DNA of 64,000 nt from Eumeta japonica (Eukaryota > Arthropoda > Insecta > Lepidoptera > Psychidae). Made by a program: the position numbers and the translations under genes. Position 1 is the stretch's first letter, and each line of letters begins with the position of its first letter. Below are positions 1-11,224 of the stretch, in pieces. Location: contig BGZK01000070.1 of assembly GCA_005406025.1 (NCBI GenBank), positions 310,001 through 374,000 on the forward strand. Direction: 5' to 3'. The notes under the pieces were generated by a model that saw nothing but the letters and a program-made list of their open reading frames with translations, made no database searches and was not told where the DNA came from.

Positions 1-3000
1 GCGGGAAGTCAAATTTAATGCTTCATTCGTATTATCGAATTCCCACGTGTCTTTGGGCGATGCCGTAAGATTACCACAGAATTTTATACCGATCGCTGGC
101 TACCATATGGACCCTAAACCGGAACCTTTGACAGAGGTAATATTTAAAGAAAATATTTAATAAAAAATAGATATGGAAAAGTTTCAATCGATTTTAAAAA
201 ATCACGTGAATTGACGCTACATTTTAAACTAAAAACTAAAGAGCATTTGAGAAGAAATCACGTTTATAATTATATCTGATGTTGTACCATATTTGTAGTA
301 CATTTCAATATTAACACCCAAGATATAAAGTTAAACTTGAATCTGACTTGCAGTAAGTTTGACGTGTCAAAAGTGAAGGTCTGATCCAAGTTTGTCATGG
401 CAAGTATATACACTTGAGGCAAGTTTAAATCAAAACTTTCTAGTTTCCGAGCAACAAGCAAGTTTATAAAGTATATGCAACTTTGACTTGACAAACTTGC
501 AAAATGTCTGTTTCTACAAAGTATATACAATGTTGACACACTTACTTTTCTTTATTGAAAACAATAATTATTATAATTTAAAAATCTAACTATATATCGT
601 AAAAAAGCACTAAAGATATTGAAGCAAGACGATGAAAAAATCACTAAATGAAACATGTCTAATATTTGTAGTTAGATGCATACATGTAGAACAGCAGGAT
701 TCGCCACAATGAAACATGAATTTGATGCCTCCGACTGAAAAAAATTGTCATAATTGATGGGATTATATCATCTTGACACACTTTCCACAGTCACGTTGTA
801 TTATGTACACACACACACACACACACACAAAAGCAAACAAACATATTTGTCGTCTAGAGCTACATAACATACACAACGAGGTGCAAAATAGAAGCAAATG
901 ATTGACCGTCGCGGGAAAAAGAGGAATTGCGATAGCTACCAACTGATACTAATTATATTCTAACTATTGAGATCGAACCGTGGGGTTAGACCTAGCCTAG
1001 CTAACTCAGGAGTATCTGCCAATTAAGAAAATGAAACAAGAAAAGGAGGATTAGTAAAGTATAACGTAATTAGGTATCAAGAAGAAGAAAATAGAAAGGG
1101 ATGTAGGTATAAATGGGGCTTGCCTAATGAAATGTTAATGTGAAATGGAGGCTATGGTGGTGGAGTACAAAAAACCGAATGTAAAATAAAATACAAATTA
1201 GCTAAAAATTTACATAAATAATCCGTAGAGATTTAGAATAATACTAAAGAAAAATATTCTATTTTTGTTCAAGAGATACTTTGGGCTTCTTTTCACAAAT
1301 TTGAATTATACAAAGCAGATGAAATTAAATCTTTACTGATTTTCATTTAGGACCTCAAAAAAATCATGGATACCGCGGAAGACGGAGTAATTTACTTCAG
1401 TATGGGATCCAATTTAAAGTGTAAGTTTATGCCAGATAAAATGAAAAAAGAGTTTTTGGAGACTTTCAGCCAACTCAAACAAACAGTTATTTGGAAAATC
1501 GAAGAAACTTTGCCTGATCTACCCAAAAATGTACACTTGATGCAGTGGGCGCCGCAACAAAGTATTCTGGGTGAGTTTCAATATTAACGGGCCATCATGC
1601 ATAAACAGATCGGGTAAATTTCTTTTAAACTCTTCAATGAAATGATTATGTTTACTAAAAACATTCCATTTGTATATGTACACTATTGCATTCCGCTGCT
1701 GAACGTAAAACCCCTGATTTTCAAGATTCTGGGCTAGTTGCAGCCAGTGACCTTTACGTCTACTGACAGATTATTTTATTTTGACACGTCCCGTTTCCGA
1801 TCACCACTCGAAAACCTTACTTCCTGATTAGTAAAGTTATCAATCCTACAAGTACTGCTACATGTCAGTTGTCAATTCTGCTTGCTGATTCTGTAATCTA
1901 TATTGGCTAATTTGGTTTTTCTACGGATTCTCGTTTAGAATAATTTCAACTTACGAAGAAATCCCGAGCTTGGTCCCTCGCATCGATTGATTGAGTTGAG
2001 TGAATGATTGACGAACTTGCTTATGATATTAACAGTAAGAGTTTATTGAAGCAGATACCAAGTTCGGCATCCGTATGTCATCATTTTCGTCCTTAAGCAC
2101 TGAAATATAAAGACTAGACTAGACTTATAAAGATGTCTTGTGATTTCCCGAATGATGCCCAGACGAACTGGTTTTCGTTTAACCTCTTTTTCGAAGTTCG
2201 AACTACCTAATAGGATGATTTATCTCAAGTTAGTTCATTTTCAACTTGTAGAGGAGAATTTTCAACTATCACTTGAACGGGCATACTACGGGTATCCCAT
2301 ATAATTTTTGTCTCATCCATGTTTATTTGTAAACCTACTTCTTGAGAAAGTCTACTGAGGTCTCTGAGAATTGCGTATAGATCATTCAATGATTCTGCCA
2401 CTACAACTACATCGTCAGTAAAACGATAATTAGTATTCACCGTATCTCATATTGATGCCGCATCCATTCCAATACGAAAAGTTGGACACGTCTTCCAATA
2501 CTGTAGATTATAGGGTTACTTTTGTACATTCATTCCATACTAGAAACTGTTGTTGTAGAAATATTCCAGAACGTCAATATAGTGATTAGTCAATGTGGCT
2601 TCGTTGATGTAATTTCGATTGTACCATAGGCTTATCACGGTTGACGTACGCTAAAGTGTGAACTATGAAAATAAAAACAAACAACAATTCTATGAAAATA
2701 AACCATGCATTATACTCCGAGGATTGCAAACTCTATGCTACTGAAAAGTAAGTCATCGTATTTGTGACTACATCGGTTAACAGCCCCAACGCACAATAAA
2801 GTAATATGTCTGATATTATACAATATTTGAGATTATGAGGTAGTAAGATAAAAATCTGATACATGTCCAAAAACTAGTAGATTTATATTGAGAAAACAAT
2901 ACTATTTTAGGTATAATTCAGTATTTCAGAAAAGTATTAGATTATAGGATAATTTGTCTCGGTAGAAAAATGTAATTAATGAAGCTTATTAAAATGGAAC

Positions 3001-5040
3001 ATCAAATTGATTTTTTAACAAAGCGTATTTTCAATTTTAAATTAAAGAAGATATGTATCTTATTACTGATGTTTAATTATTCAACGACAAATATTTTTGT
3101 GATTTACGTTACTCGTATTTTCCATTAAGTGTCACAAAAGGGAATTGTCTCTCCATCTCCTCCTCTGCTCTCCTCAACCCTCCCCTTCTTGCCCCTTCTC
3201 TCCTCTCATCACCTCTTCTCTCCCAACTTCAGAACCTCCTCTCTTCTTCTATTCTTGAATTTTCATTCCCTCCCTTTCACTCTCTTTCTCTCTCTTTTTT
3301 CTGATTACATTATATTAAAAAAAATTTACACATTTTGAATAGCAGTACATCCCGTGTAGAACAGCAAAACTCACTTTCTTTGCACAGATATAAATACATA
3401 CTATGCGTTTTACTATTTATAATGAATCAATTACAATGTTTCAGCGCACCCTAAATGTGTCCTCTCCATCACGCACGGCGGGCTGCCACCAGTCACTGAA
3501 ACCGTGCATTACGCAGTACCGATCATCGGCATACCGGTTTTCGCTGATCAGTTCAATAATGTAAACAGAGCTGTGAGCAAAGGCTTCGCTCTGAAAGTCG
3601 ACTTATCGTACGACACGCCTAAGAAACTGGGAACAGCTATACAAGAAATCTTGAACAACCCAGGGTAATATTCGAAGTTTTTCATTGCTCTGTACACAAA
3701 TTTTAGGTTTTATCATAGCATTTTTGAAGAGTAAATATGCTTGCGAGTTACCAGAGAGTAGGTGGTCATGGCCATCCGTGGACGTTCGCAACCCCAGAGG
3801 AGTCATCAATACATTGGCAGTCTCTTGGGTAGAAATACGATATCTAGTAGAGAGGGAAGTAAACTAATGGAGAAGGGAGTGTAGTGATGAAAGGGCGAAT
3901 GAAATGAATGAATGAAAGGTTCGAGGGGGAGGATCGGACTAACGAAACTCTCATTCGCTGGACGAAAAGCAACAGCAGAAGCTACACTTCGCACCTATAA
4001 GATTTTCTTCTTGGTATTTCATCGATCGAGCCACCCCATTTTCGTGCTGCAGCCAAGTTGATGACATGTGGCTTAATAAATATTCGTTAATTCATTTGAA
4101 TTATCTTTATTATTGCCTAGGTAAAGGCAATCTTTTCCGTTTCGAATAAGGTGAAAGGGATAAAATTAAATTTCATAAAAACTAGTCACGATGAGATTAG
4201 AATTCTTACCTTTAATATTTCATGATAATTATCGAAACAAAATGAATTTTATTGTTGCATTGAATTAAAAATAAAAAATATATCATTACTTCCTATAAAT
4301 TTGAAATATTTGGTTCAAAATTATTTTCTTAACGATGTGCCGATTCGGTATAAACCATACGTAGAAATAGCAATATAACTATTCATCCAAGTAAGATAAA
4401 TAAAATATTAACGTTTGCTTAGGTGTTCGATATCTGTCAATCCTCTGGAATAAATATCCAATTCTTCAATTCTTTGGATAGGGATTCGAAGTGGAAGAAC
4501 AGATTCGAGGGTCAGCGGTGTGCTGCAAGCTGCACTTTAACATATTTTGTAGAAAAGCGTCTAATTAAAGATTTCCACAAATTAACACCTCGCACAATAG
4601 AATATTTTTAAAATTAGAGCCAAAACAGCAAGGTCAGGTATTAAACAGGAAATATTATTATTATATTAGATAGGAAATAATTTGAAAAAAAATAGGATCG
4701 TAGTACATAATTATCTTTATAATGGTGACTCAATTAAATTTGATATTATAAATAACATTAACTTCGTTACAGTTACCGTGAGAGGGTCAAGCATTTCTCC
4801 CTGGTGTACCACGACCGGCCGGTGCCCCCTGGCAAAGAGCTGGTGCACTGGGTGGAGCACGCGATCAAGACGCGCGGCGCGCCGCACCTGCGCTCGCGCG
4901 CGCTCAGCACGCCCTGGTACCAGAAGACGTACCTCGACTTGGCTGCCCTAATTATGGCAATAATATGTTGCTTGTGTTTCACAGTAAAATATTTTTTAGG
5001 AACTAGGAAATCGAGTATCGATACCAAGAAAACTAAGTGA
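1..5040 (+). CDS. UGT: UGT-A: UDP-glycosyltransferase, 5'-truncated by window edge
   Basis: Transfers a sugar from a UDP-sugar to small lipophilic acceptors; a membrane enzyme of the ER. Four exons are visible: 1-136 (3' part of exon 5, donor gtaata), 1351-1570 (exon 6, acceptor tttcatttag, donor gtgagt), 3445-3664 (exon 7) and 4773-5040 (exon 8, stop TGA). Phases join cleanly. Exon 6 carries DGVIYFSMGSNL and WAPQQ; exon 7 the UGT signature region ending FADQF; exon 8 a C-terminal membrane helix and a KKTK tail. It is the mirror copy of UGT-B. Oddities: the signature reads SITHGGLPPVTE where UGT-B has FITHGGLLSVTE, and exon 5 has GDAVRLPQ where the others have G(D/E)PVRLPQ. The reading frame is open, but these changes suggest relaxed constraint or altered function. 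Exons 1-4 should lie left of the window. Subfamily (UGT33-like) is a guess. Confidence 0.88.
807..829. repeat. (AC)n microsatellite in UGT-A intron 5
   Basis: An uninterrupted AC run of about 11 units in the left arm. The matching place in the right arm (about 17405-17425) has only a short gtgtgt remnant, so the tract expanded or collapsed after the arms separated. Confidence 0.85.
1960..2480 (-). mobile_element. RTE-like non-LTR retrotransposon relic (left arm)
   Basis: On the minus strand an open segment (2225-2440) reads FTDDVVVVAESLNDLYAI and then GLQINMDETKI. This is the reverse transcriptase region around the catalytic (F/Y)xDD box followed by the GLxINxxKTK block. Further downstream, towards 1960, MTYGCRTW resembles the block after the RT domain in RTE-type elements. 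The box is FTDD rather than the usual FADD, and stops interrupt the flanks, so this is a dead 5'-truncated fragment. It sits in intron 6 of UGT-A and is mirrored in UGT-B, so it was inserted before the duplication. Confidence 0.75.
3135..3305 (+). repeat. Pyrimidine-rich tract in UGT-A intron 6
   Basis: A 170-bp C/T-rich stretch of tctcc/tccct motifs with very few purines, about 140 bp upstream of the exon 7 acceptor. It is mirrored as a purine-rich tract at 14970-15160. The ORFs across it are low-complexity and not credible genes. Confidence 0.8.
3725..4065 (+). repeat. Dispersed repeat, copy 1 (UGT-A intron 7)
   Basis: Shares a core (gagtaggtggtca..gtgga..tcgcaaccccagaggagtca) and downstream blocks (gctggacgaaaagcaacagcagaagct; ttcgtgctgcagccaa) with 14235-14560, 63665-63905 and, partly, 41748-41905. 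The copies outside the palindrome show that it is an interspersed element. No coding capacity is seen; probably a non-autonomous element of unknown class. Confidence 0.75.
4415..4545 (+). repeat. Dispersed repeat, family 2, copy 1
   Basis: The block with gcttaggtgttcgatatctg, a tandem-like caattcttcaattctttgg stretch, and gaagtggaagaaca..gagggtcagcgg recurs at 13755-13890 (mirror arm) and at 27348-27475, outside the palindrome. The 62-codon ORF across it is not conserved in the third copy. Confidence 0.7.
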
Positions 5041-6975
5041 TGCTCATTCTAAATATGTAAACAGTATTCAAATACAGGTTTTTAATTTTAATTTCATGTT
5101 CTAATATACTTATTTTATTTATTTAAGTCAAAACAGACAAAACAAGCCTGAATTTTTTGACTTCGATGAAAAACATATATTTTTTTAAAGAAATCTATAG
5201 TAGCGCTATCAAAGAATAGAATTTGAAATTGCAGGTCCGAATCTGACGTTTACAGCACTCGATAGAATGATAAAGCGCGAACTCACCTAACGGTGAATCC
5301 TGACATATATCTGATGCAGGATCAAGTGAGCATGCGCGCGTGAATTTCTTACGCGCCATTTATAACACGACCCTTCGCGCTGATTCGCGAGTTCAGTGTT
5401 ACCAATCCTACTTTTTTAACAGTAGGTTATTGATCTATAAAAAGGTGAAGATGCACAATCCCGCGCTCAAAAACGGTCGCAGTAAATGAATGCTAAAACA
5501 GACAGTTTAGCACTCATGGCATTTGGTGTAGTTCATAGTACCTTCCGTTACGACGTCGAAGTGCTCTGTTAAAAAATGCAAAAATAACACTTAAAAAACT
5601 ACGAAAAAGGATGATATCTTCTACCTTCGGTAAGCAACACCTAGTTTATTCATAATAGGTGCTCAATCATGTATTATGAGTATTCTATGAGTATTCGATG
5701 AGTATTTTGTATTTATTCATTTAAAGTAGCACCAAAAGCAGAGATATAAACCGACTTGAAAGAAAAAGACCTATACAACACCCGTCTCGTACTCCGTGCG
5801 TTGTCACATTATTCGGTCGTTTAACAAGAGACTCGGTTCTTATACTAATGGAGTCGCCTTTTTTATTTTTTATTTATTGTTTGTTTTATATTTACATTAA
5901 TTTATCTCTAAAGTGTATAGAACAGCACGTGTAAATTGTAAAAAAATAGGATTTATTGTTTTCCAATATCAAAACGATATTTACTTGTTCTCTTTGCGTT
6001 TAAAAATAAACCTTATGTAATGACATTTCAGTTAAAATGCCAGATGATAAATAATGTTTCTTCATTTCTTTTTCTTTGGCACTGCAAAATGGTATCATAA
6101 AATGTAACAGAGACGTCAGATATACTTTGAGCCATTTTTCGCCGTGAATATAGTATGCAACTGTGCATCTTCTCTTTTTTGAAATCTATGCAGTAGGTGT
6201 ACTGTTCTTCCATTAATATCCTTTTTACTGGAAGATCTCACATTTTTATTGTTTTATTATGAGCTCCAACTTTATGCAAATATTAATTGAAACTATTTTA
6301 TTTCAACGATAAAGATCGTAAGACCTTAAAATGTCTGCAAATGCTAAATCCTAAGGCAATTCAAAATCTCAAAATTAAAAATAAACTTCCTTAACTGCAA
6401 ATTTATTTTATTTCTTCTCAAAGATTTGTCCAGACAATATAACTGCAATGTTCAACAAGAGCCAATGTTAATTCATCTTTTGACCTACATGTAAAAGAAA
6501 TGAAAAATTGAGATGGGTCTTAAACATCTCCCACATATGGTAGCGCCACGTGCAAAGGCTGTTTTCAACATAATTATGATAAAAGTATGTTTATATCTGT
6601 TTTATCACTATTTAATTAGTACTTATCAACTATTAAACAGAACATCCACAAGAAAAATTGAATGTGCACTGGATACAAAATCCAAAATAACCGAAATTAT
6701 GTATGATCTTAAGGAAAAACTAATCGGAAAATGCTGAAAATAAAGCAATTGGTGACGAATAAAAATTTTAATTTGGTATCTGTATTTTATTTTAATTACT
6801 TGTAAATAGTACTAAATTAAATTTTTTGTACTAATAGGGTGCAAAAGAAATATAACAATAAATGTTAATATTAAAAAAAAAATTAATACCATAAAGAAAG
6901 TATGAAATCTATATTTTTTACAGACAGTAAATATAACGTTTTGTATTAAATACTTTTAATGTTTTCTCCTGTCTT
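5041..6975. other. UGT-A downstream region with no recognised gene
   Basis: AT-rich sequence conserved in the mirror arm at 11058-13061. No AATAAA is seen close to the UGT-A stop. It contains a GC-richer patch (about 5230-5420, with gcatgcgcgcgtgaatttc) and two ORF-like stretches that keep similarity between the arms: 6513-6737 (+, 74 aa; mirror 11225-11524) and 6028-6213 (-, 61 aa; mirror near 11830-12010, out of frame there). Neither resembles a family I know. The frame break in one arm argues against a conserved protein. They may be parts of an old unrecognised element. Confidence 0.5.
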
Positions 6976-8073
6976 TTTATTTTTCATTCTCGTGGGGTGG
7001 ACAATTCTGCCTTCGTTGTCGGTTTTTCTATGAACACCAAGGGGATCACAATTCGCAAATTGCGCCCGTGAACATGAAAATGGCTGGGCGCGTCGTGTAC
7101 GCATCGCAGCAGAGCCCCGAACATATCTTAGTATTTAAGACCATCTCATTTATTAACTTTGAAATGATGATAAATGTTTCAATATTAATGTTTAACTTTG
7201 TTTGAAACTGTGGACCAAGAACTTAATTGGATGGAAAGCAAACATTTGAATTTAATCGAACTTTATCACGCCTACGCCTAGATCATAAAACGACCTCGGC
7301 GAATATGCCGGACTCACGTAATCTTCAATAACATGGTGTATCAATAGTGTTTCTGGTGTATCCAGCTGCTCGCAACCGGACACGCGGTATATGGATTTAC
7401 GAGACGTACCCACTCGGAGCTCGATACTGTACCAGATACGTTGCACGATACACCGCTAAATAAGTACACTCCTAAACCATTTGACACATTCGAGTGGAAA
7501 CTGCTACTTCTTTGTTCAACATTTTATTTACGTTACAAAATAATAAACGAATATTGAGATTCAGCCAAGCTCATTTTCATTATATAATCTTATATACAAA
7601 TAGAACTACAAATAATTAATTAGTCCGTAATATTAACAATTTGAAATAACAACCACTATAATGGTAACTTATTCAAGTCAAAATATTCTGTTCAAAATTT
7701 TGGTGATGTACTGGCGACTTAACAAATTTTTGACGTTAGCCGTTAGTTATATTTGTAGAATTATATTATATTTATAAATGCCGTGTTACGAAAAATTCCA
7801 CCGCATTTTTGGGATGTATTCATTAGAATCGTTACAGTTGTCCATAGCGGCGATGGTTTCAAACTCTTACTTAATTTTTCTATATCCAGAAACAAGCCAT
7901 GGCATTCTAGGTCGAGCCTACGTGAAACCTCTACTAGACACCGGATACGAAGTAAGAGAATGCTTATCTTTATGTCTATTTGTCGTATAATTAGCCGATT
8001 ACGTCTTGAAGACAAGTACATAGGTAAATAGGTATGTATGTATAATAATGACGGACGTTGGTACAAGCCTTAA
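6976..8073. other. Left-arm-only segment of about 1.1 kb
   Basis: The right arm passes from gtctt (matching 6971-6975) directly into ggatg..gcactca (matching from 8074), so these roughly 1098 bases are missing there. No clear terminal repeats or target duplication mark it as a transposon. It contains a UGT first exon (7778-7951), so a deletion from the right arm is more likely than an insertion in the left. Confidence 0.8.
7778..7951 (+). pseudogene. Orphan UGT first exon
   Basis: Reads LIFLYPETSHGILGRAYVK and then PLLDTGYE, followed by a donor (gtaaga) in phase 0. This matches the exon 1 end of UGT-B (VVFFFPEISHSMLGNGYV) and UGT-C (LVFPFPGKSHGILGNGYV), including the catalytic His of the SH pair. 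No exon 2-8 follows on the plus strand before the palindrome centre. The N-terminus does not read as a clean signal peptide. It looks like the start of the next tandem UGT after UGT-A, cut off by the duplication junction. Confidence 0.7.
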
Positions 8074-8442
8074 GGATGCACTCATGCACGAGTAACTCTA
8101 CCGGCTAGCAGCACGCTGTAATTTTCGCCAGAGTCACGTCGACCTTGAATCCAATATTCCCCCTATACTTCTTCATGAACACAATTCATTTTCAAATAGC
8201 AGTAATAGCTGCCTAAAATTTAATATTATTTATATCATTTGATTTTATCAAGAAAATAAAGTGCAATCTAAGGCAATCTTCTTAGCGTGGCCATCTTGAG
8301 TACAATCGAACTACAGAACATAGAAGAGCATCCTTTTCTCTGACTCAAACCTACATAGTCCAAGGCACAGTACGGCGCTCAAGTATATTCGGTCCGCCTA
8401 GTTTTTACGCTAATGCTTGAAAAAATATTATTGTCTTTAGAT

Positions 8443-9192
8443 CAGGGTTGCCACCTTTTGGGAAAGAAAAAAAATCGGGACGATCGGGCATCCATCAGAG
8501 ACGTTCGGAGTTTGGTCCAATCAAAATATAACCCATGAGACAGTCTAAGGAAAATGAAACTTTATTTTGTGTTTTTATTTGTATTGATTTTATATAATTA
8601 ATTTTTCCATACGCATTTCTTGTTGTTACGAGCCGCTTTTAATAATTCTACATCATTTTTGTATTTATTTATGAAGTTTGAACAAGACATGTGTATGTTC
8701 AAAGAAATTAGCAATTCCGCTTTTATCAAATCTACCGAGCAACGATTTCTGACATTAGACCATTTCATGCTTATTAGTGAAAATATGCGCTCAACATACG
8801 CATTTGAAGGTAGTATGCTCAAAGCACGAGATACAACACTAAATAATGCGTTCAACTTCTGCTCCTTTGCGACTTTAAATACTTGTTTAAATACCCAATT
8901 TTTATCAACGCTTTGTTTTTGCTCGATCTGTGGTAGTATATTCTTCACCACACTGTAGTCTTTAAATAACTCGTCCGTAGAAAATCCTCCTTCGGAATCG
9001 AACCCCATAATTGAAGCAGCGTCACAAAGTACTTTAAATTTAAATTACCATTGGAAATTGGAAATTGGAACCAAGCGACAATGGTTCCAATTTTGTCCCG
9101 ATTCGGGACAAAATCGATAGGCCGTCGAGACGCGGGACAATGTCTACAAAATCGGGACTGTCCTGGCAAAATCGGGACGGGTGGCAACTCTG
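8443..9192 (-). mobile_element. Internally deleted hAT-family transposon
   Basis: Terminal inverted repeats CAGGGTTGCCACC (8443-8455) and GGTGGCAACTCTG (9180-9192) are flanked by identical 8-bp CTTTAGAT duplications (8435-8442, 9193-9200), the hallmark of hAT insertion. The right arm has a single uninterrupted copy of the site at 10744-10751. Subterminal AATCGGGAC repeats occur near both ends (8473, 9148, 9168). At 750 bp it retains only the transposase C-terminus, so it is non-autonomous. Confidence 0.95.
8598..9008 (-). pseudogene. hAT transposase C-terminal fragment
   Basis: 136 residues with the hAT dimerisation region: LPSNAYVERIFSLISMKW, then NVRNRCSVDLIKAELLI. A full hAT transposase runs to several hundred residues with a BED finger and RNase H-like core, all absent here. 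The frame is open to the stop near the 3' TIR, so the copy is fairly young or was deleted recently. It should not be active by itself. Confidence 0.85.
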
Positions 9193-9280
9193 CTTTAGAT
9201 GCTCCTTAACGTATTAAGGTGTCTAATAAATAATGTCTGTTTTAATGTTCACTTTGTTTATTAAATAATCATACAGAAAA

Positions 9281-9918
9281 AAGTGTGTGTGTATTAGTGC
9301 ACACGTAAAAGTGAAACTTCTTTATGACATCATTTTCGAAAAATGATTTAATATTTAACTTCACAGAAATTGGTTGAATAAAGCTAAATTAGATAAAGTT
9401 TATGCAAAGGCTTTATTATCATAGACATGGATACAAATAACTTTATAAAATTTTTCGCTAATCAATTAATTGAAATATTATTTTCACGTCACTACTGAGT
9501 TTCAGAAATAGAAATTTGCAGAGTTTCATGTAGGAGACTTGGTAATGGTATATGTACCTAGAAGGGTGATAGGTAAAAGTTTTCAATTAATGATGTTATA
9601 AAGGGCCATATAGAATGTGGGAAAATTATCGAACGCTACATTAAAATCGAGTCACTCAATGAAGAATGTGAGATATAGTTCATGTACGTCGGTTGAAAAG
9701 GTTTCAACTTAGATAATAGGAAAATGTAAAATATACAAACTGTAAATAGATCTAGGGTGTTGACAGAAAGTATATGTGACAAGTGGCCTTGCCTTAGTAA
9801 CAATTATGTTTATGCCACGATGACATTAATAACATTGAATAAATATGGCGCGTAACGGAAAAACGTTACATTGCTATAAAATTTATCCTATACGCCGATA
9901 AAGAAGTTTCACTCCAAT
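9281..9918 (+). mobile_element. Gypsy-type retroelement fragment, copy 1 (palindrome spacer)
   Basis: Shares about 640 bp with 53861-54508. Around 9530-9600 it encodes a stretch like the C-terminal end of LTR-retrotransposon integrase (GDLVMVYVPRRVIGK), followed by a frameshifted remainder. The downstream part begins near tgttgacagaaagtatatgtgac and may be LTR. A 16-bp sequence AGTGAAACTTCTTTAT (9310-9325) recurs inverted at 9898-9913. The frame is broken here but intact in the second copy. Confidence 0.65.
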
Positions 9919-9970
9919 AAAACCTTAATATTCATAATATAATTTATCGTATTTTATGGCCTTTATTCAA

Positions 9971-10330
9971 AGTTCAGCAAGCTCTCTGAGACCCTGGTAA
10001 AACCATTCCTTGGGCTTGGATGTAAATAATTGCTCCACTTCAATTAAAAAATCTCCTTCAGACTTAAAATTTTTTCCTTCTACGAATGAATTAAGCCATG
10101 AAATTGAATAAAGAGTAGTCTGACGGCACAAGGTCCGGACTAAAAGCTGGATGTAGTAGGTTCTTATTCTTATTCGATCTTATCCGGCGTAGCCTAGCAT
10201 TATCACGTCGTGAGAATGCTCTTTTTCGGTTTACTAAACCTGTATATTTGTACATCAAAACACTATACATTAGTTTTAACTGTTCACTATTTACCTCGGC
10301 ATTGATAGTTCGATCATCTAAATTCTTTTC
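9971..10330 (-). mobile_element. Mariner transposase relic
   Basis: On the minus strand short frames read RTINAEVNSEQLK, RRDNARLRR, SPDLVPSDYSLF and EWFYQGLRELAEL then stop, in that order. This is the C-terminal half of mariner transposase, with the DNARPH-like and SPDLAPSDY-like blocks that hold the second and third catalytic acidic residues. Spacing is shortened and there are stops and a frameshift, so it is dead. Sequence to about 10640 may be its decayed N-terminal part. It lies in the palindrome spacer. Confidence 0.8.
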
Positions 10331-11224
10331 AAAGACCCTATACCTTCATAATTTTACCAGACACATAAGACTTTTAGCTCTAATCGACCTCTCTTCACGG
10401 CGGGATTAGGTAATTGTCCTATTTTACGACTGATTTTCCATGTTCGGATTGTTTTATATTCGGATTCGGATTGTGTCGTATTGACAAAATCTTTATTTCT
10501 TTGAACTGCAGTGTCTCTGGAACAAATAAACCGATGACAACTGCGTTTACCGCAATTTTAAAGAAAGAAAATTCCTGTCATAGATCACAAACCGATTGGA
10601 CGGAACGTCTATGAGATATCTTAGATGACCTTTTTCCATTTCTTTATGGAAATGTCTGAACCTCAACCGCGACAGCAAGAAAAATATGTGAAATTGCTGT
10701 GCTATTCGCTTCTTGACTGTATCTCTTCCTACAATTGAGGAGCATCTAAAGACAACAATAATTTTTCAAGCATCAGCGTAAAAACTGGGCGGATTGAATA
10801 TACTCAAGCGCCGTACTGTGCCTTGGACTATGTAGGTTTGAGTCAGAGAAAAGGATTCTCTTCTATGTTCTGTAAAGTTCGATTGTACTCAAGATGGCCG
10901 CTAAGAAGATTGGCAGCTTTACTGATATTTGAAAATGAATTGTGTTCATGAAGAAGTATAGGGGAATATTGGATTCAAGGTCGACGTGACTCTGGCGAAA
11001 ATTACAGCGTGCTGCTAGCCGGTAGAGTTATTCGTGTGTGAGTGCATCCATCCAAGACAGGAGAAAACAGTAAAAGTATTTAATTCAAAACGTTATATTT
11101 ACTATCTGTAAAAAATATAGATTTCATACTTTCTTTATGGTATTAAATTTTTCTTTAAATATTCACATAAATTGTTATATTTCTTTTGCACCCTATTAGT
11201 ACAAAAAAAATAATTTAGTGCTAT

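Larger units (their letters stand above)
1..9206 (+). repeat. Left arm of large inverted duplication
   Basis: The whole arm matches the reverse complement of 10738-18235. Paired landmarks are exon 5 (1-136 with 18100-18235), exon 6 (1351-1570 with 16757-16976), the RT relic (2225-2440 with 15892-16107), exon 7 (3445-3664 with 14621-14840), exon 8 (4773-5040 with 13062-13329) and the CTTTAGAT site (8435-8442 with 10744-10751). Differences include many substitutions, small indels, and two left-only insertions at 6976-8073 and 8443-9192. The outer end is not visible because the window starts inside exon 5. Confidence 0.95.

Noticed and set aside
4682..5027. Overlapping ORFs at 4682-4951 (+) and 4773-5027 (-), and their mirrors at 13075-13420
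   Set aside because: Both are other-frame or antisense shadows of UGT exon 8, whose GC-rich part lacks stops in several frames.
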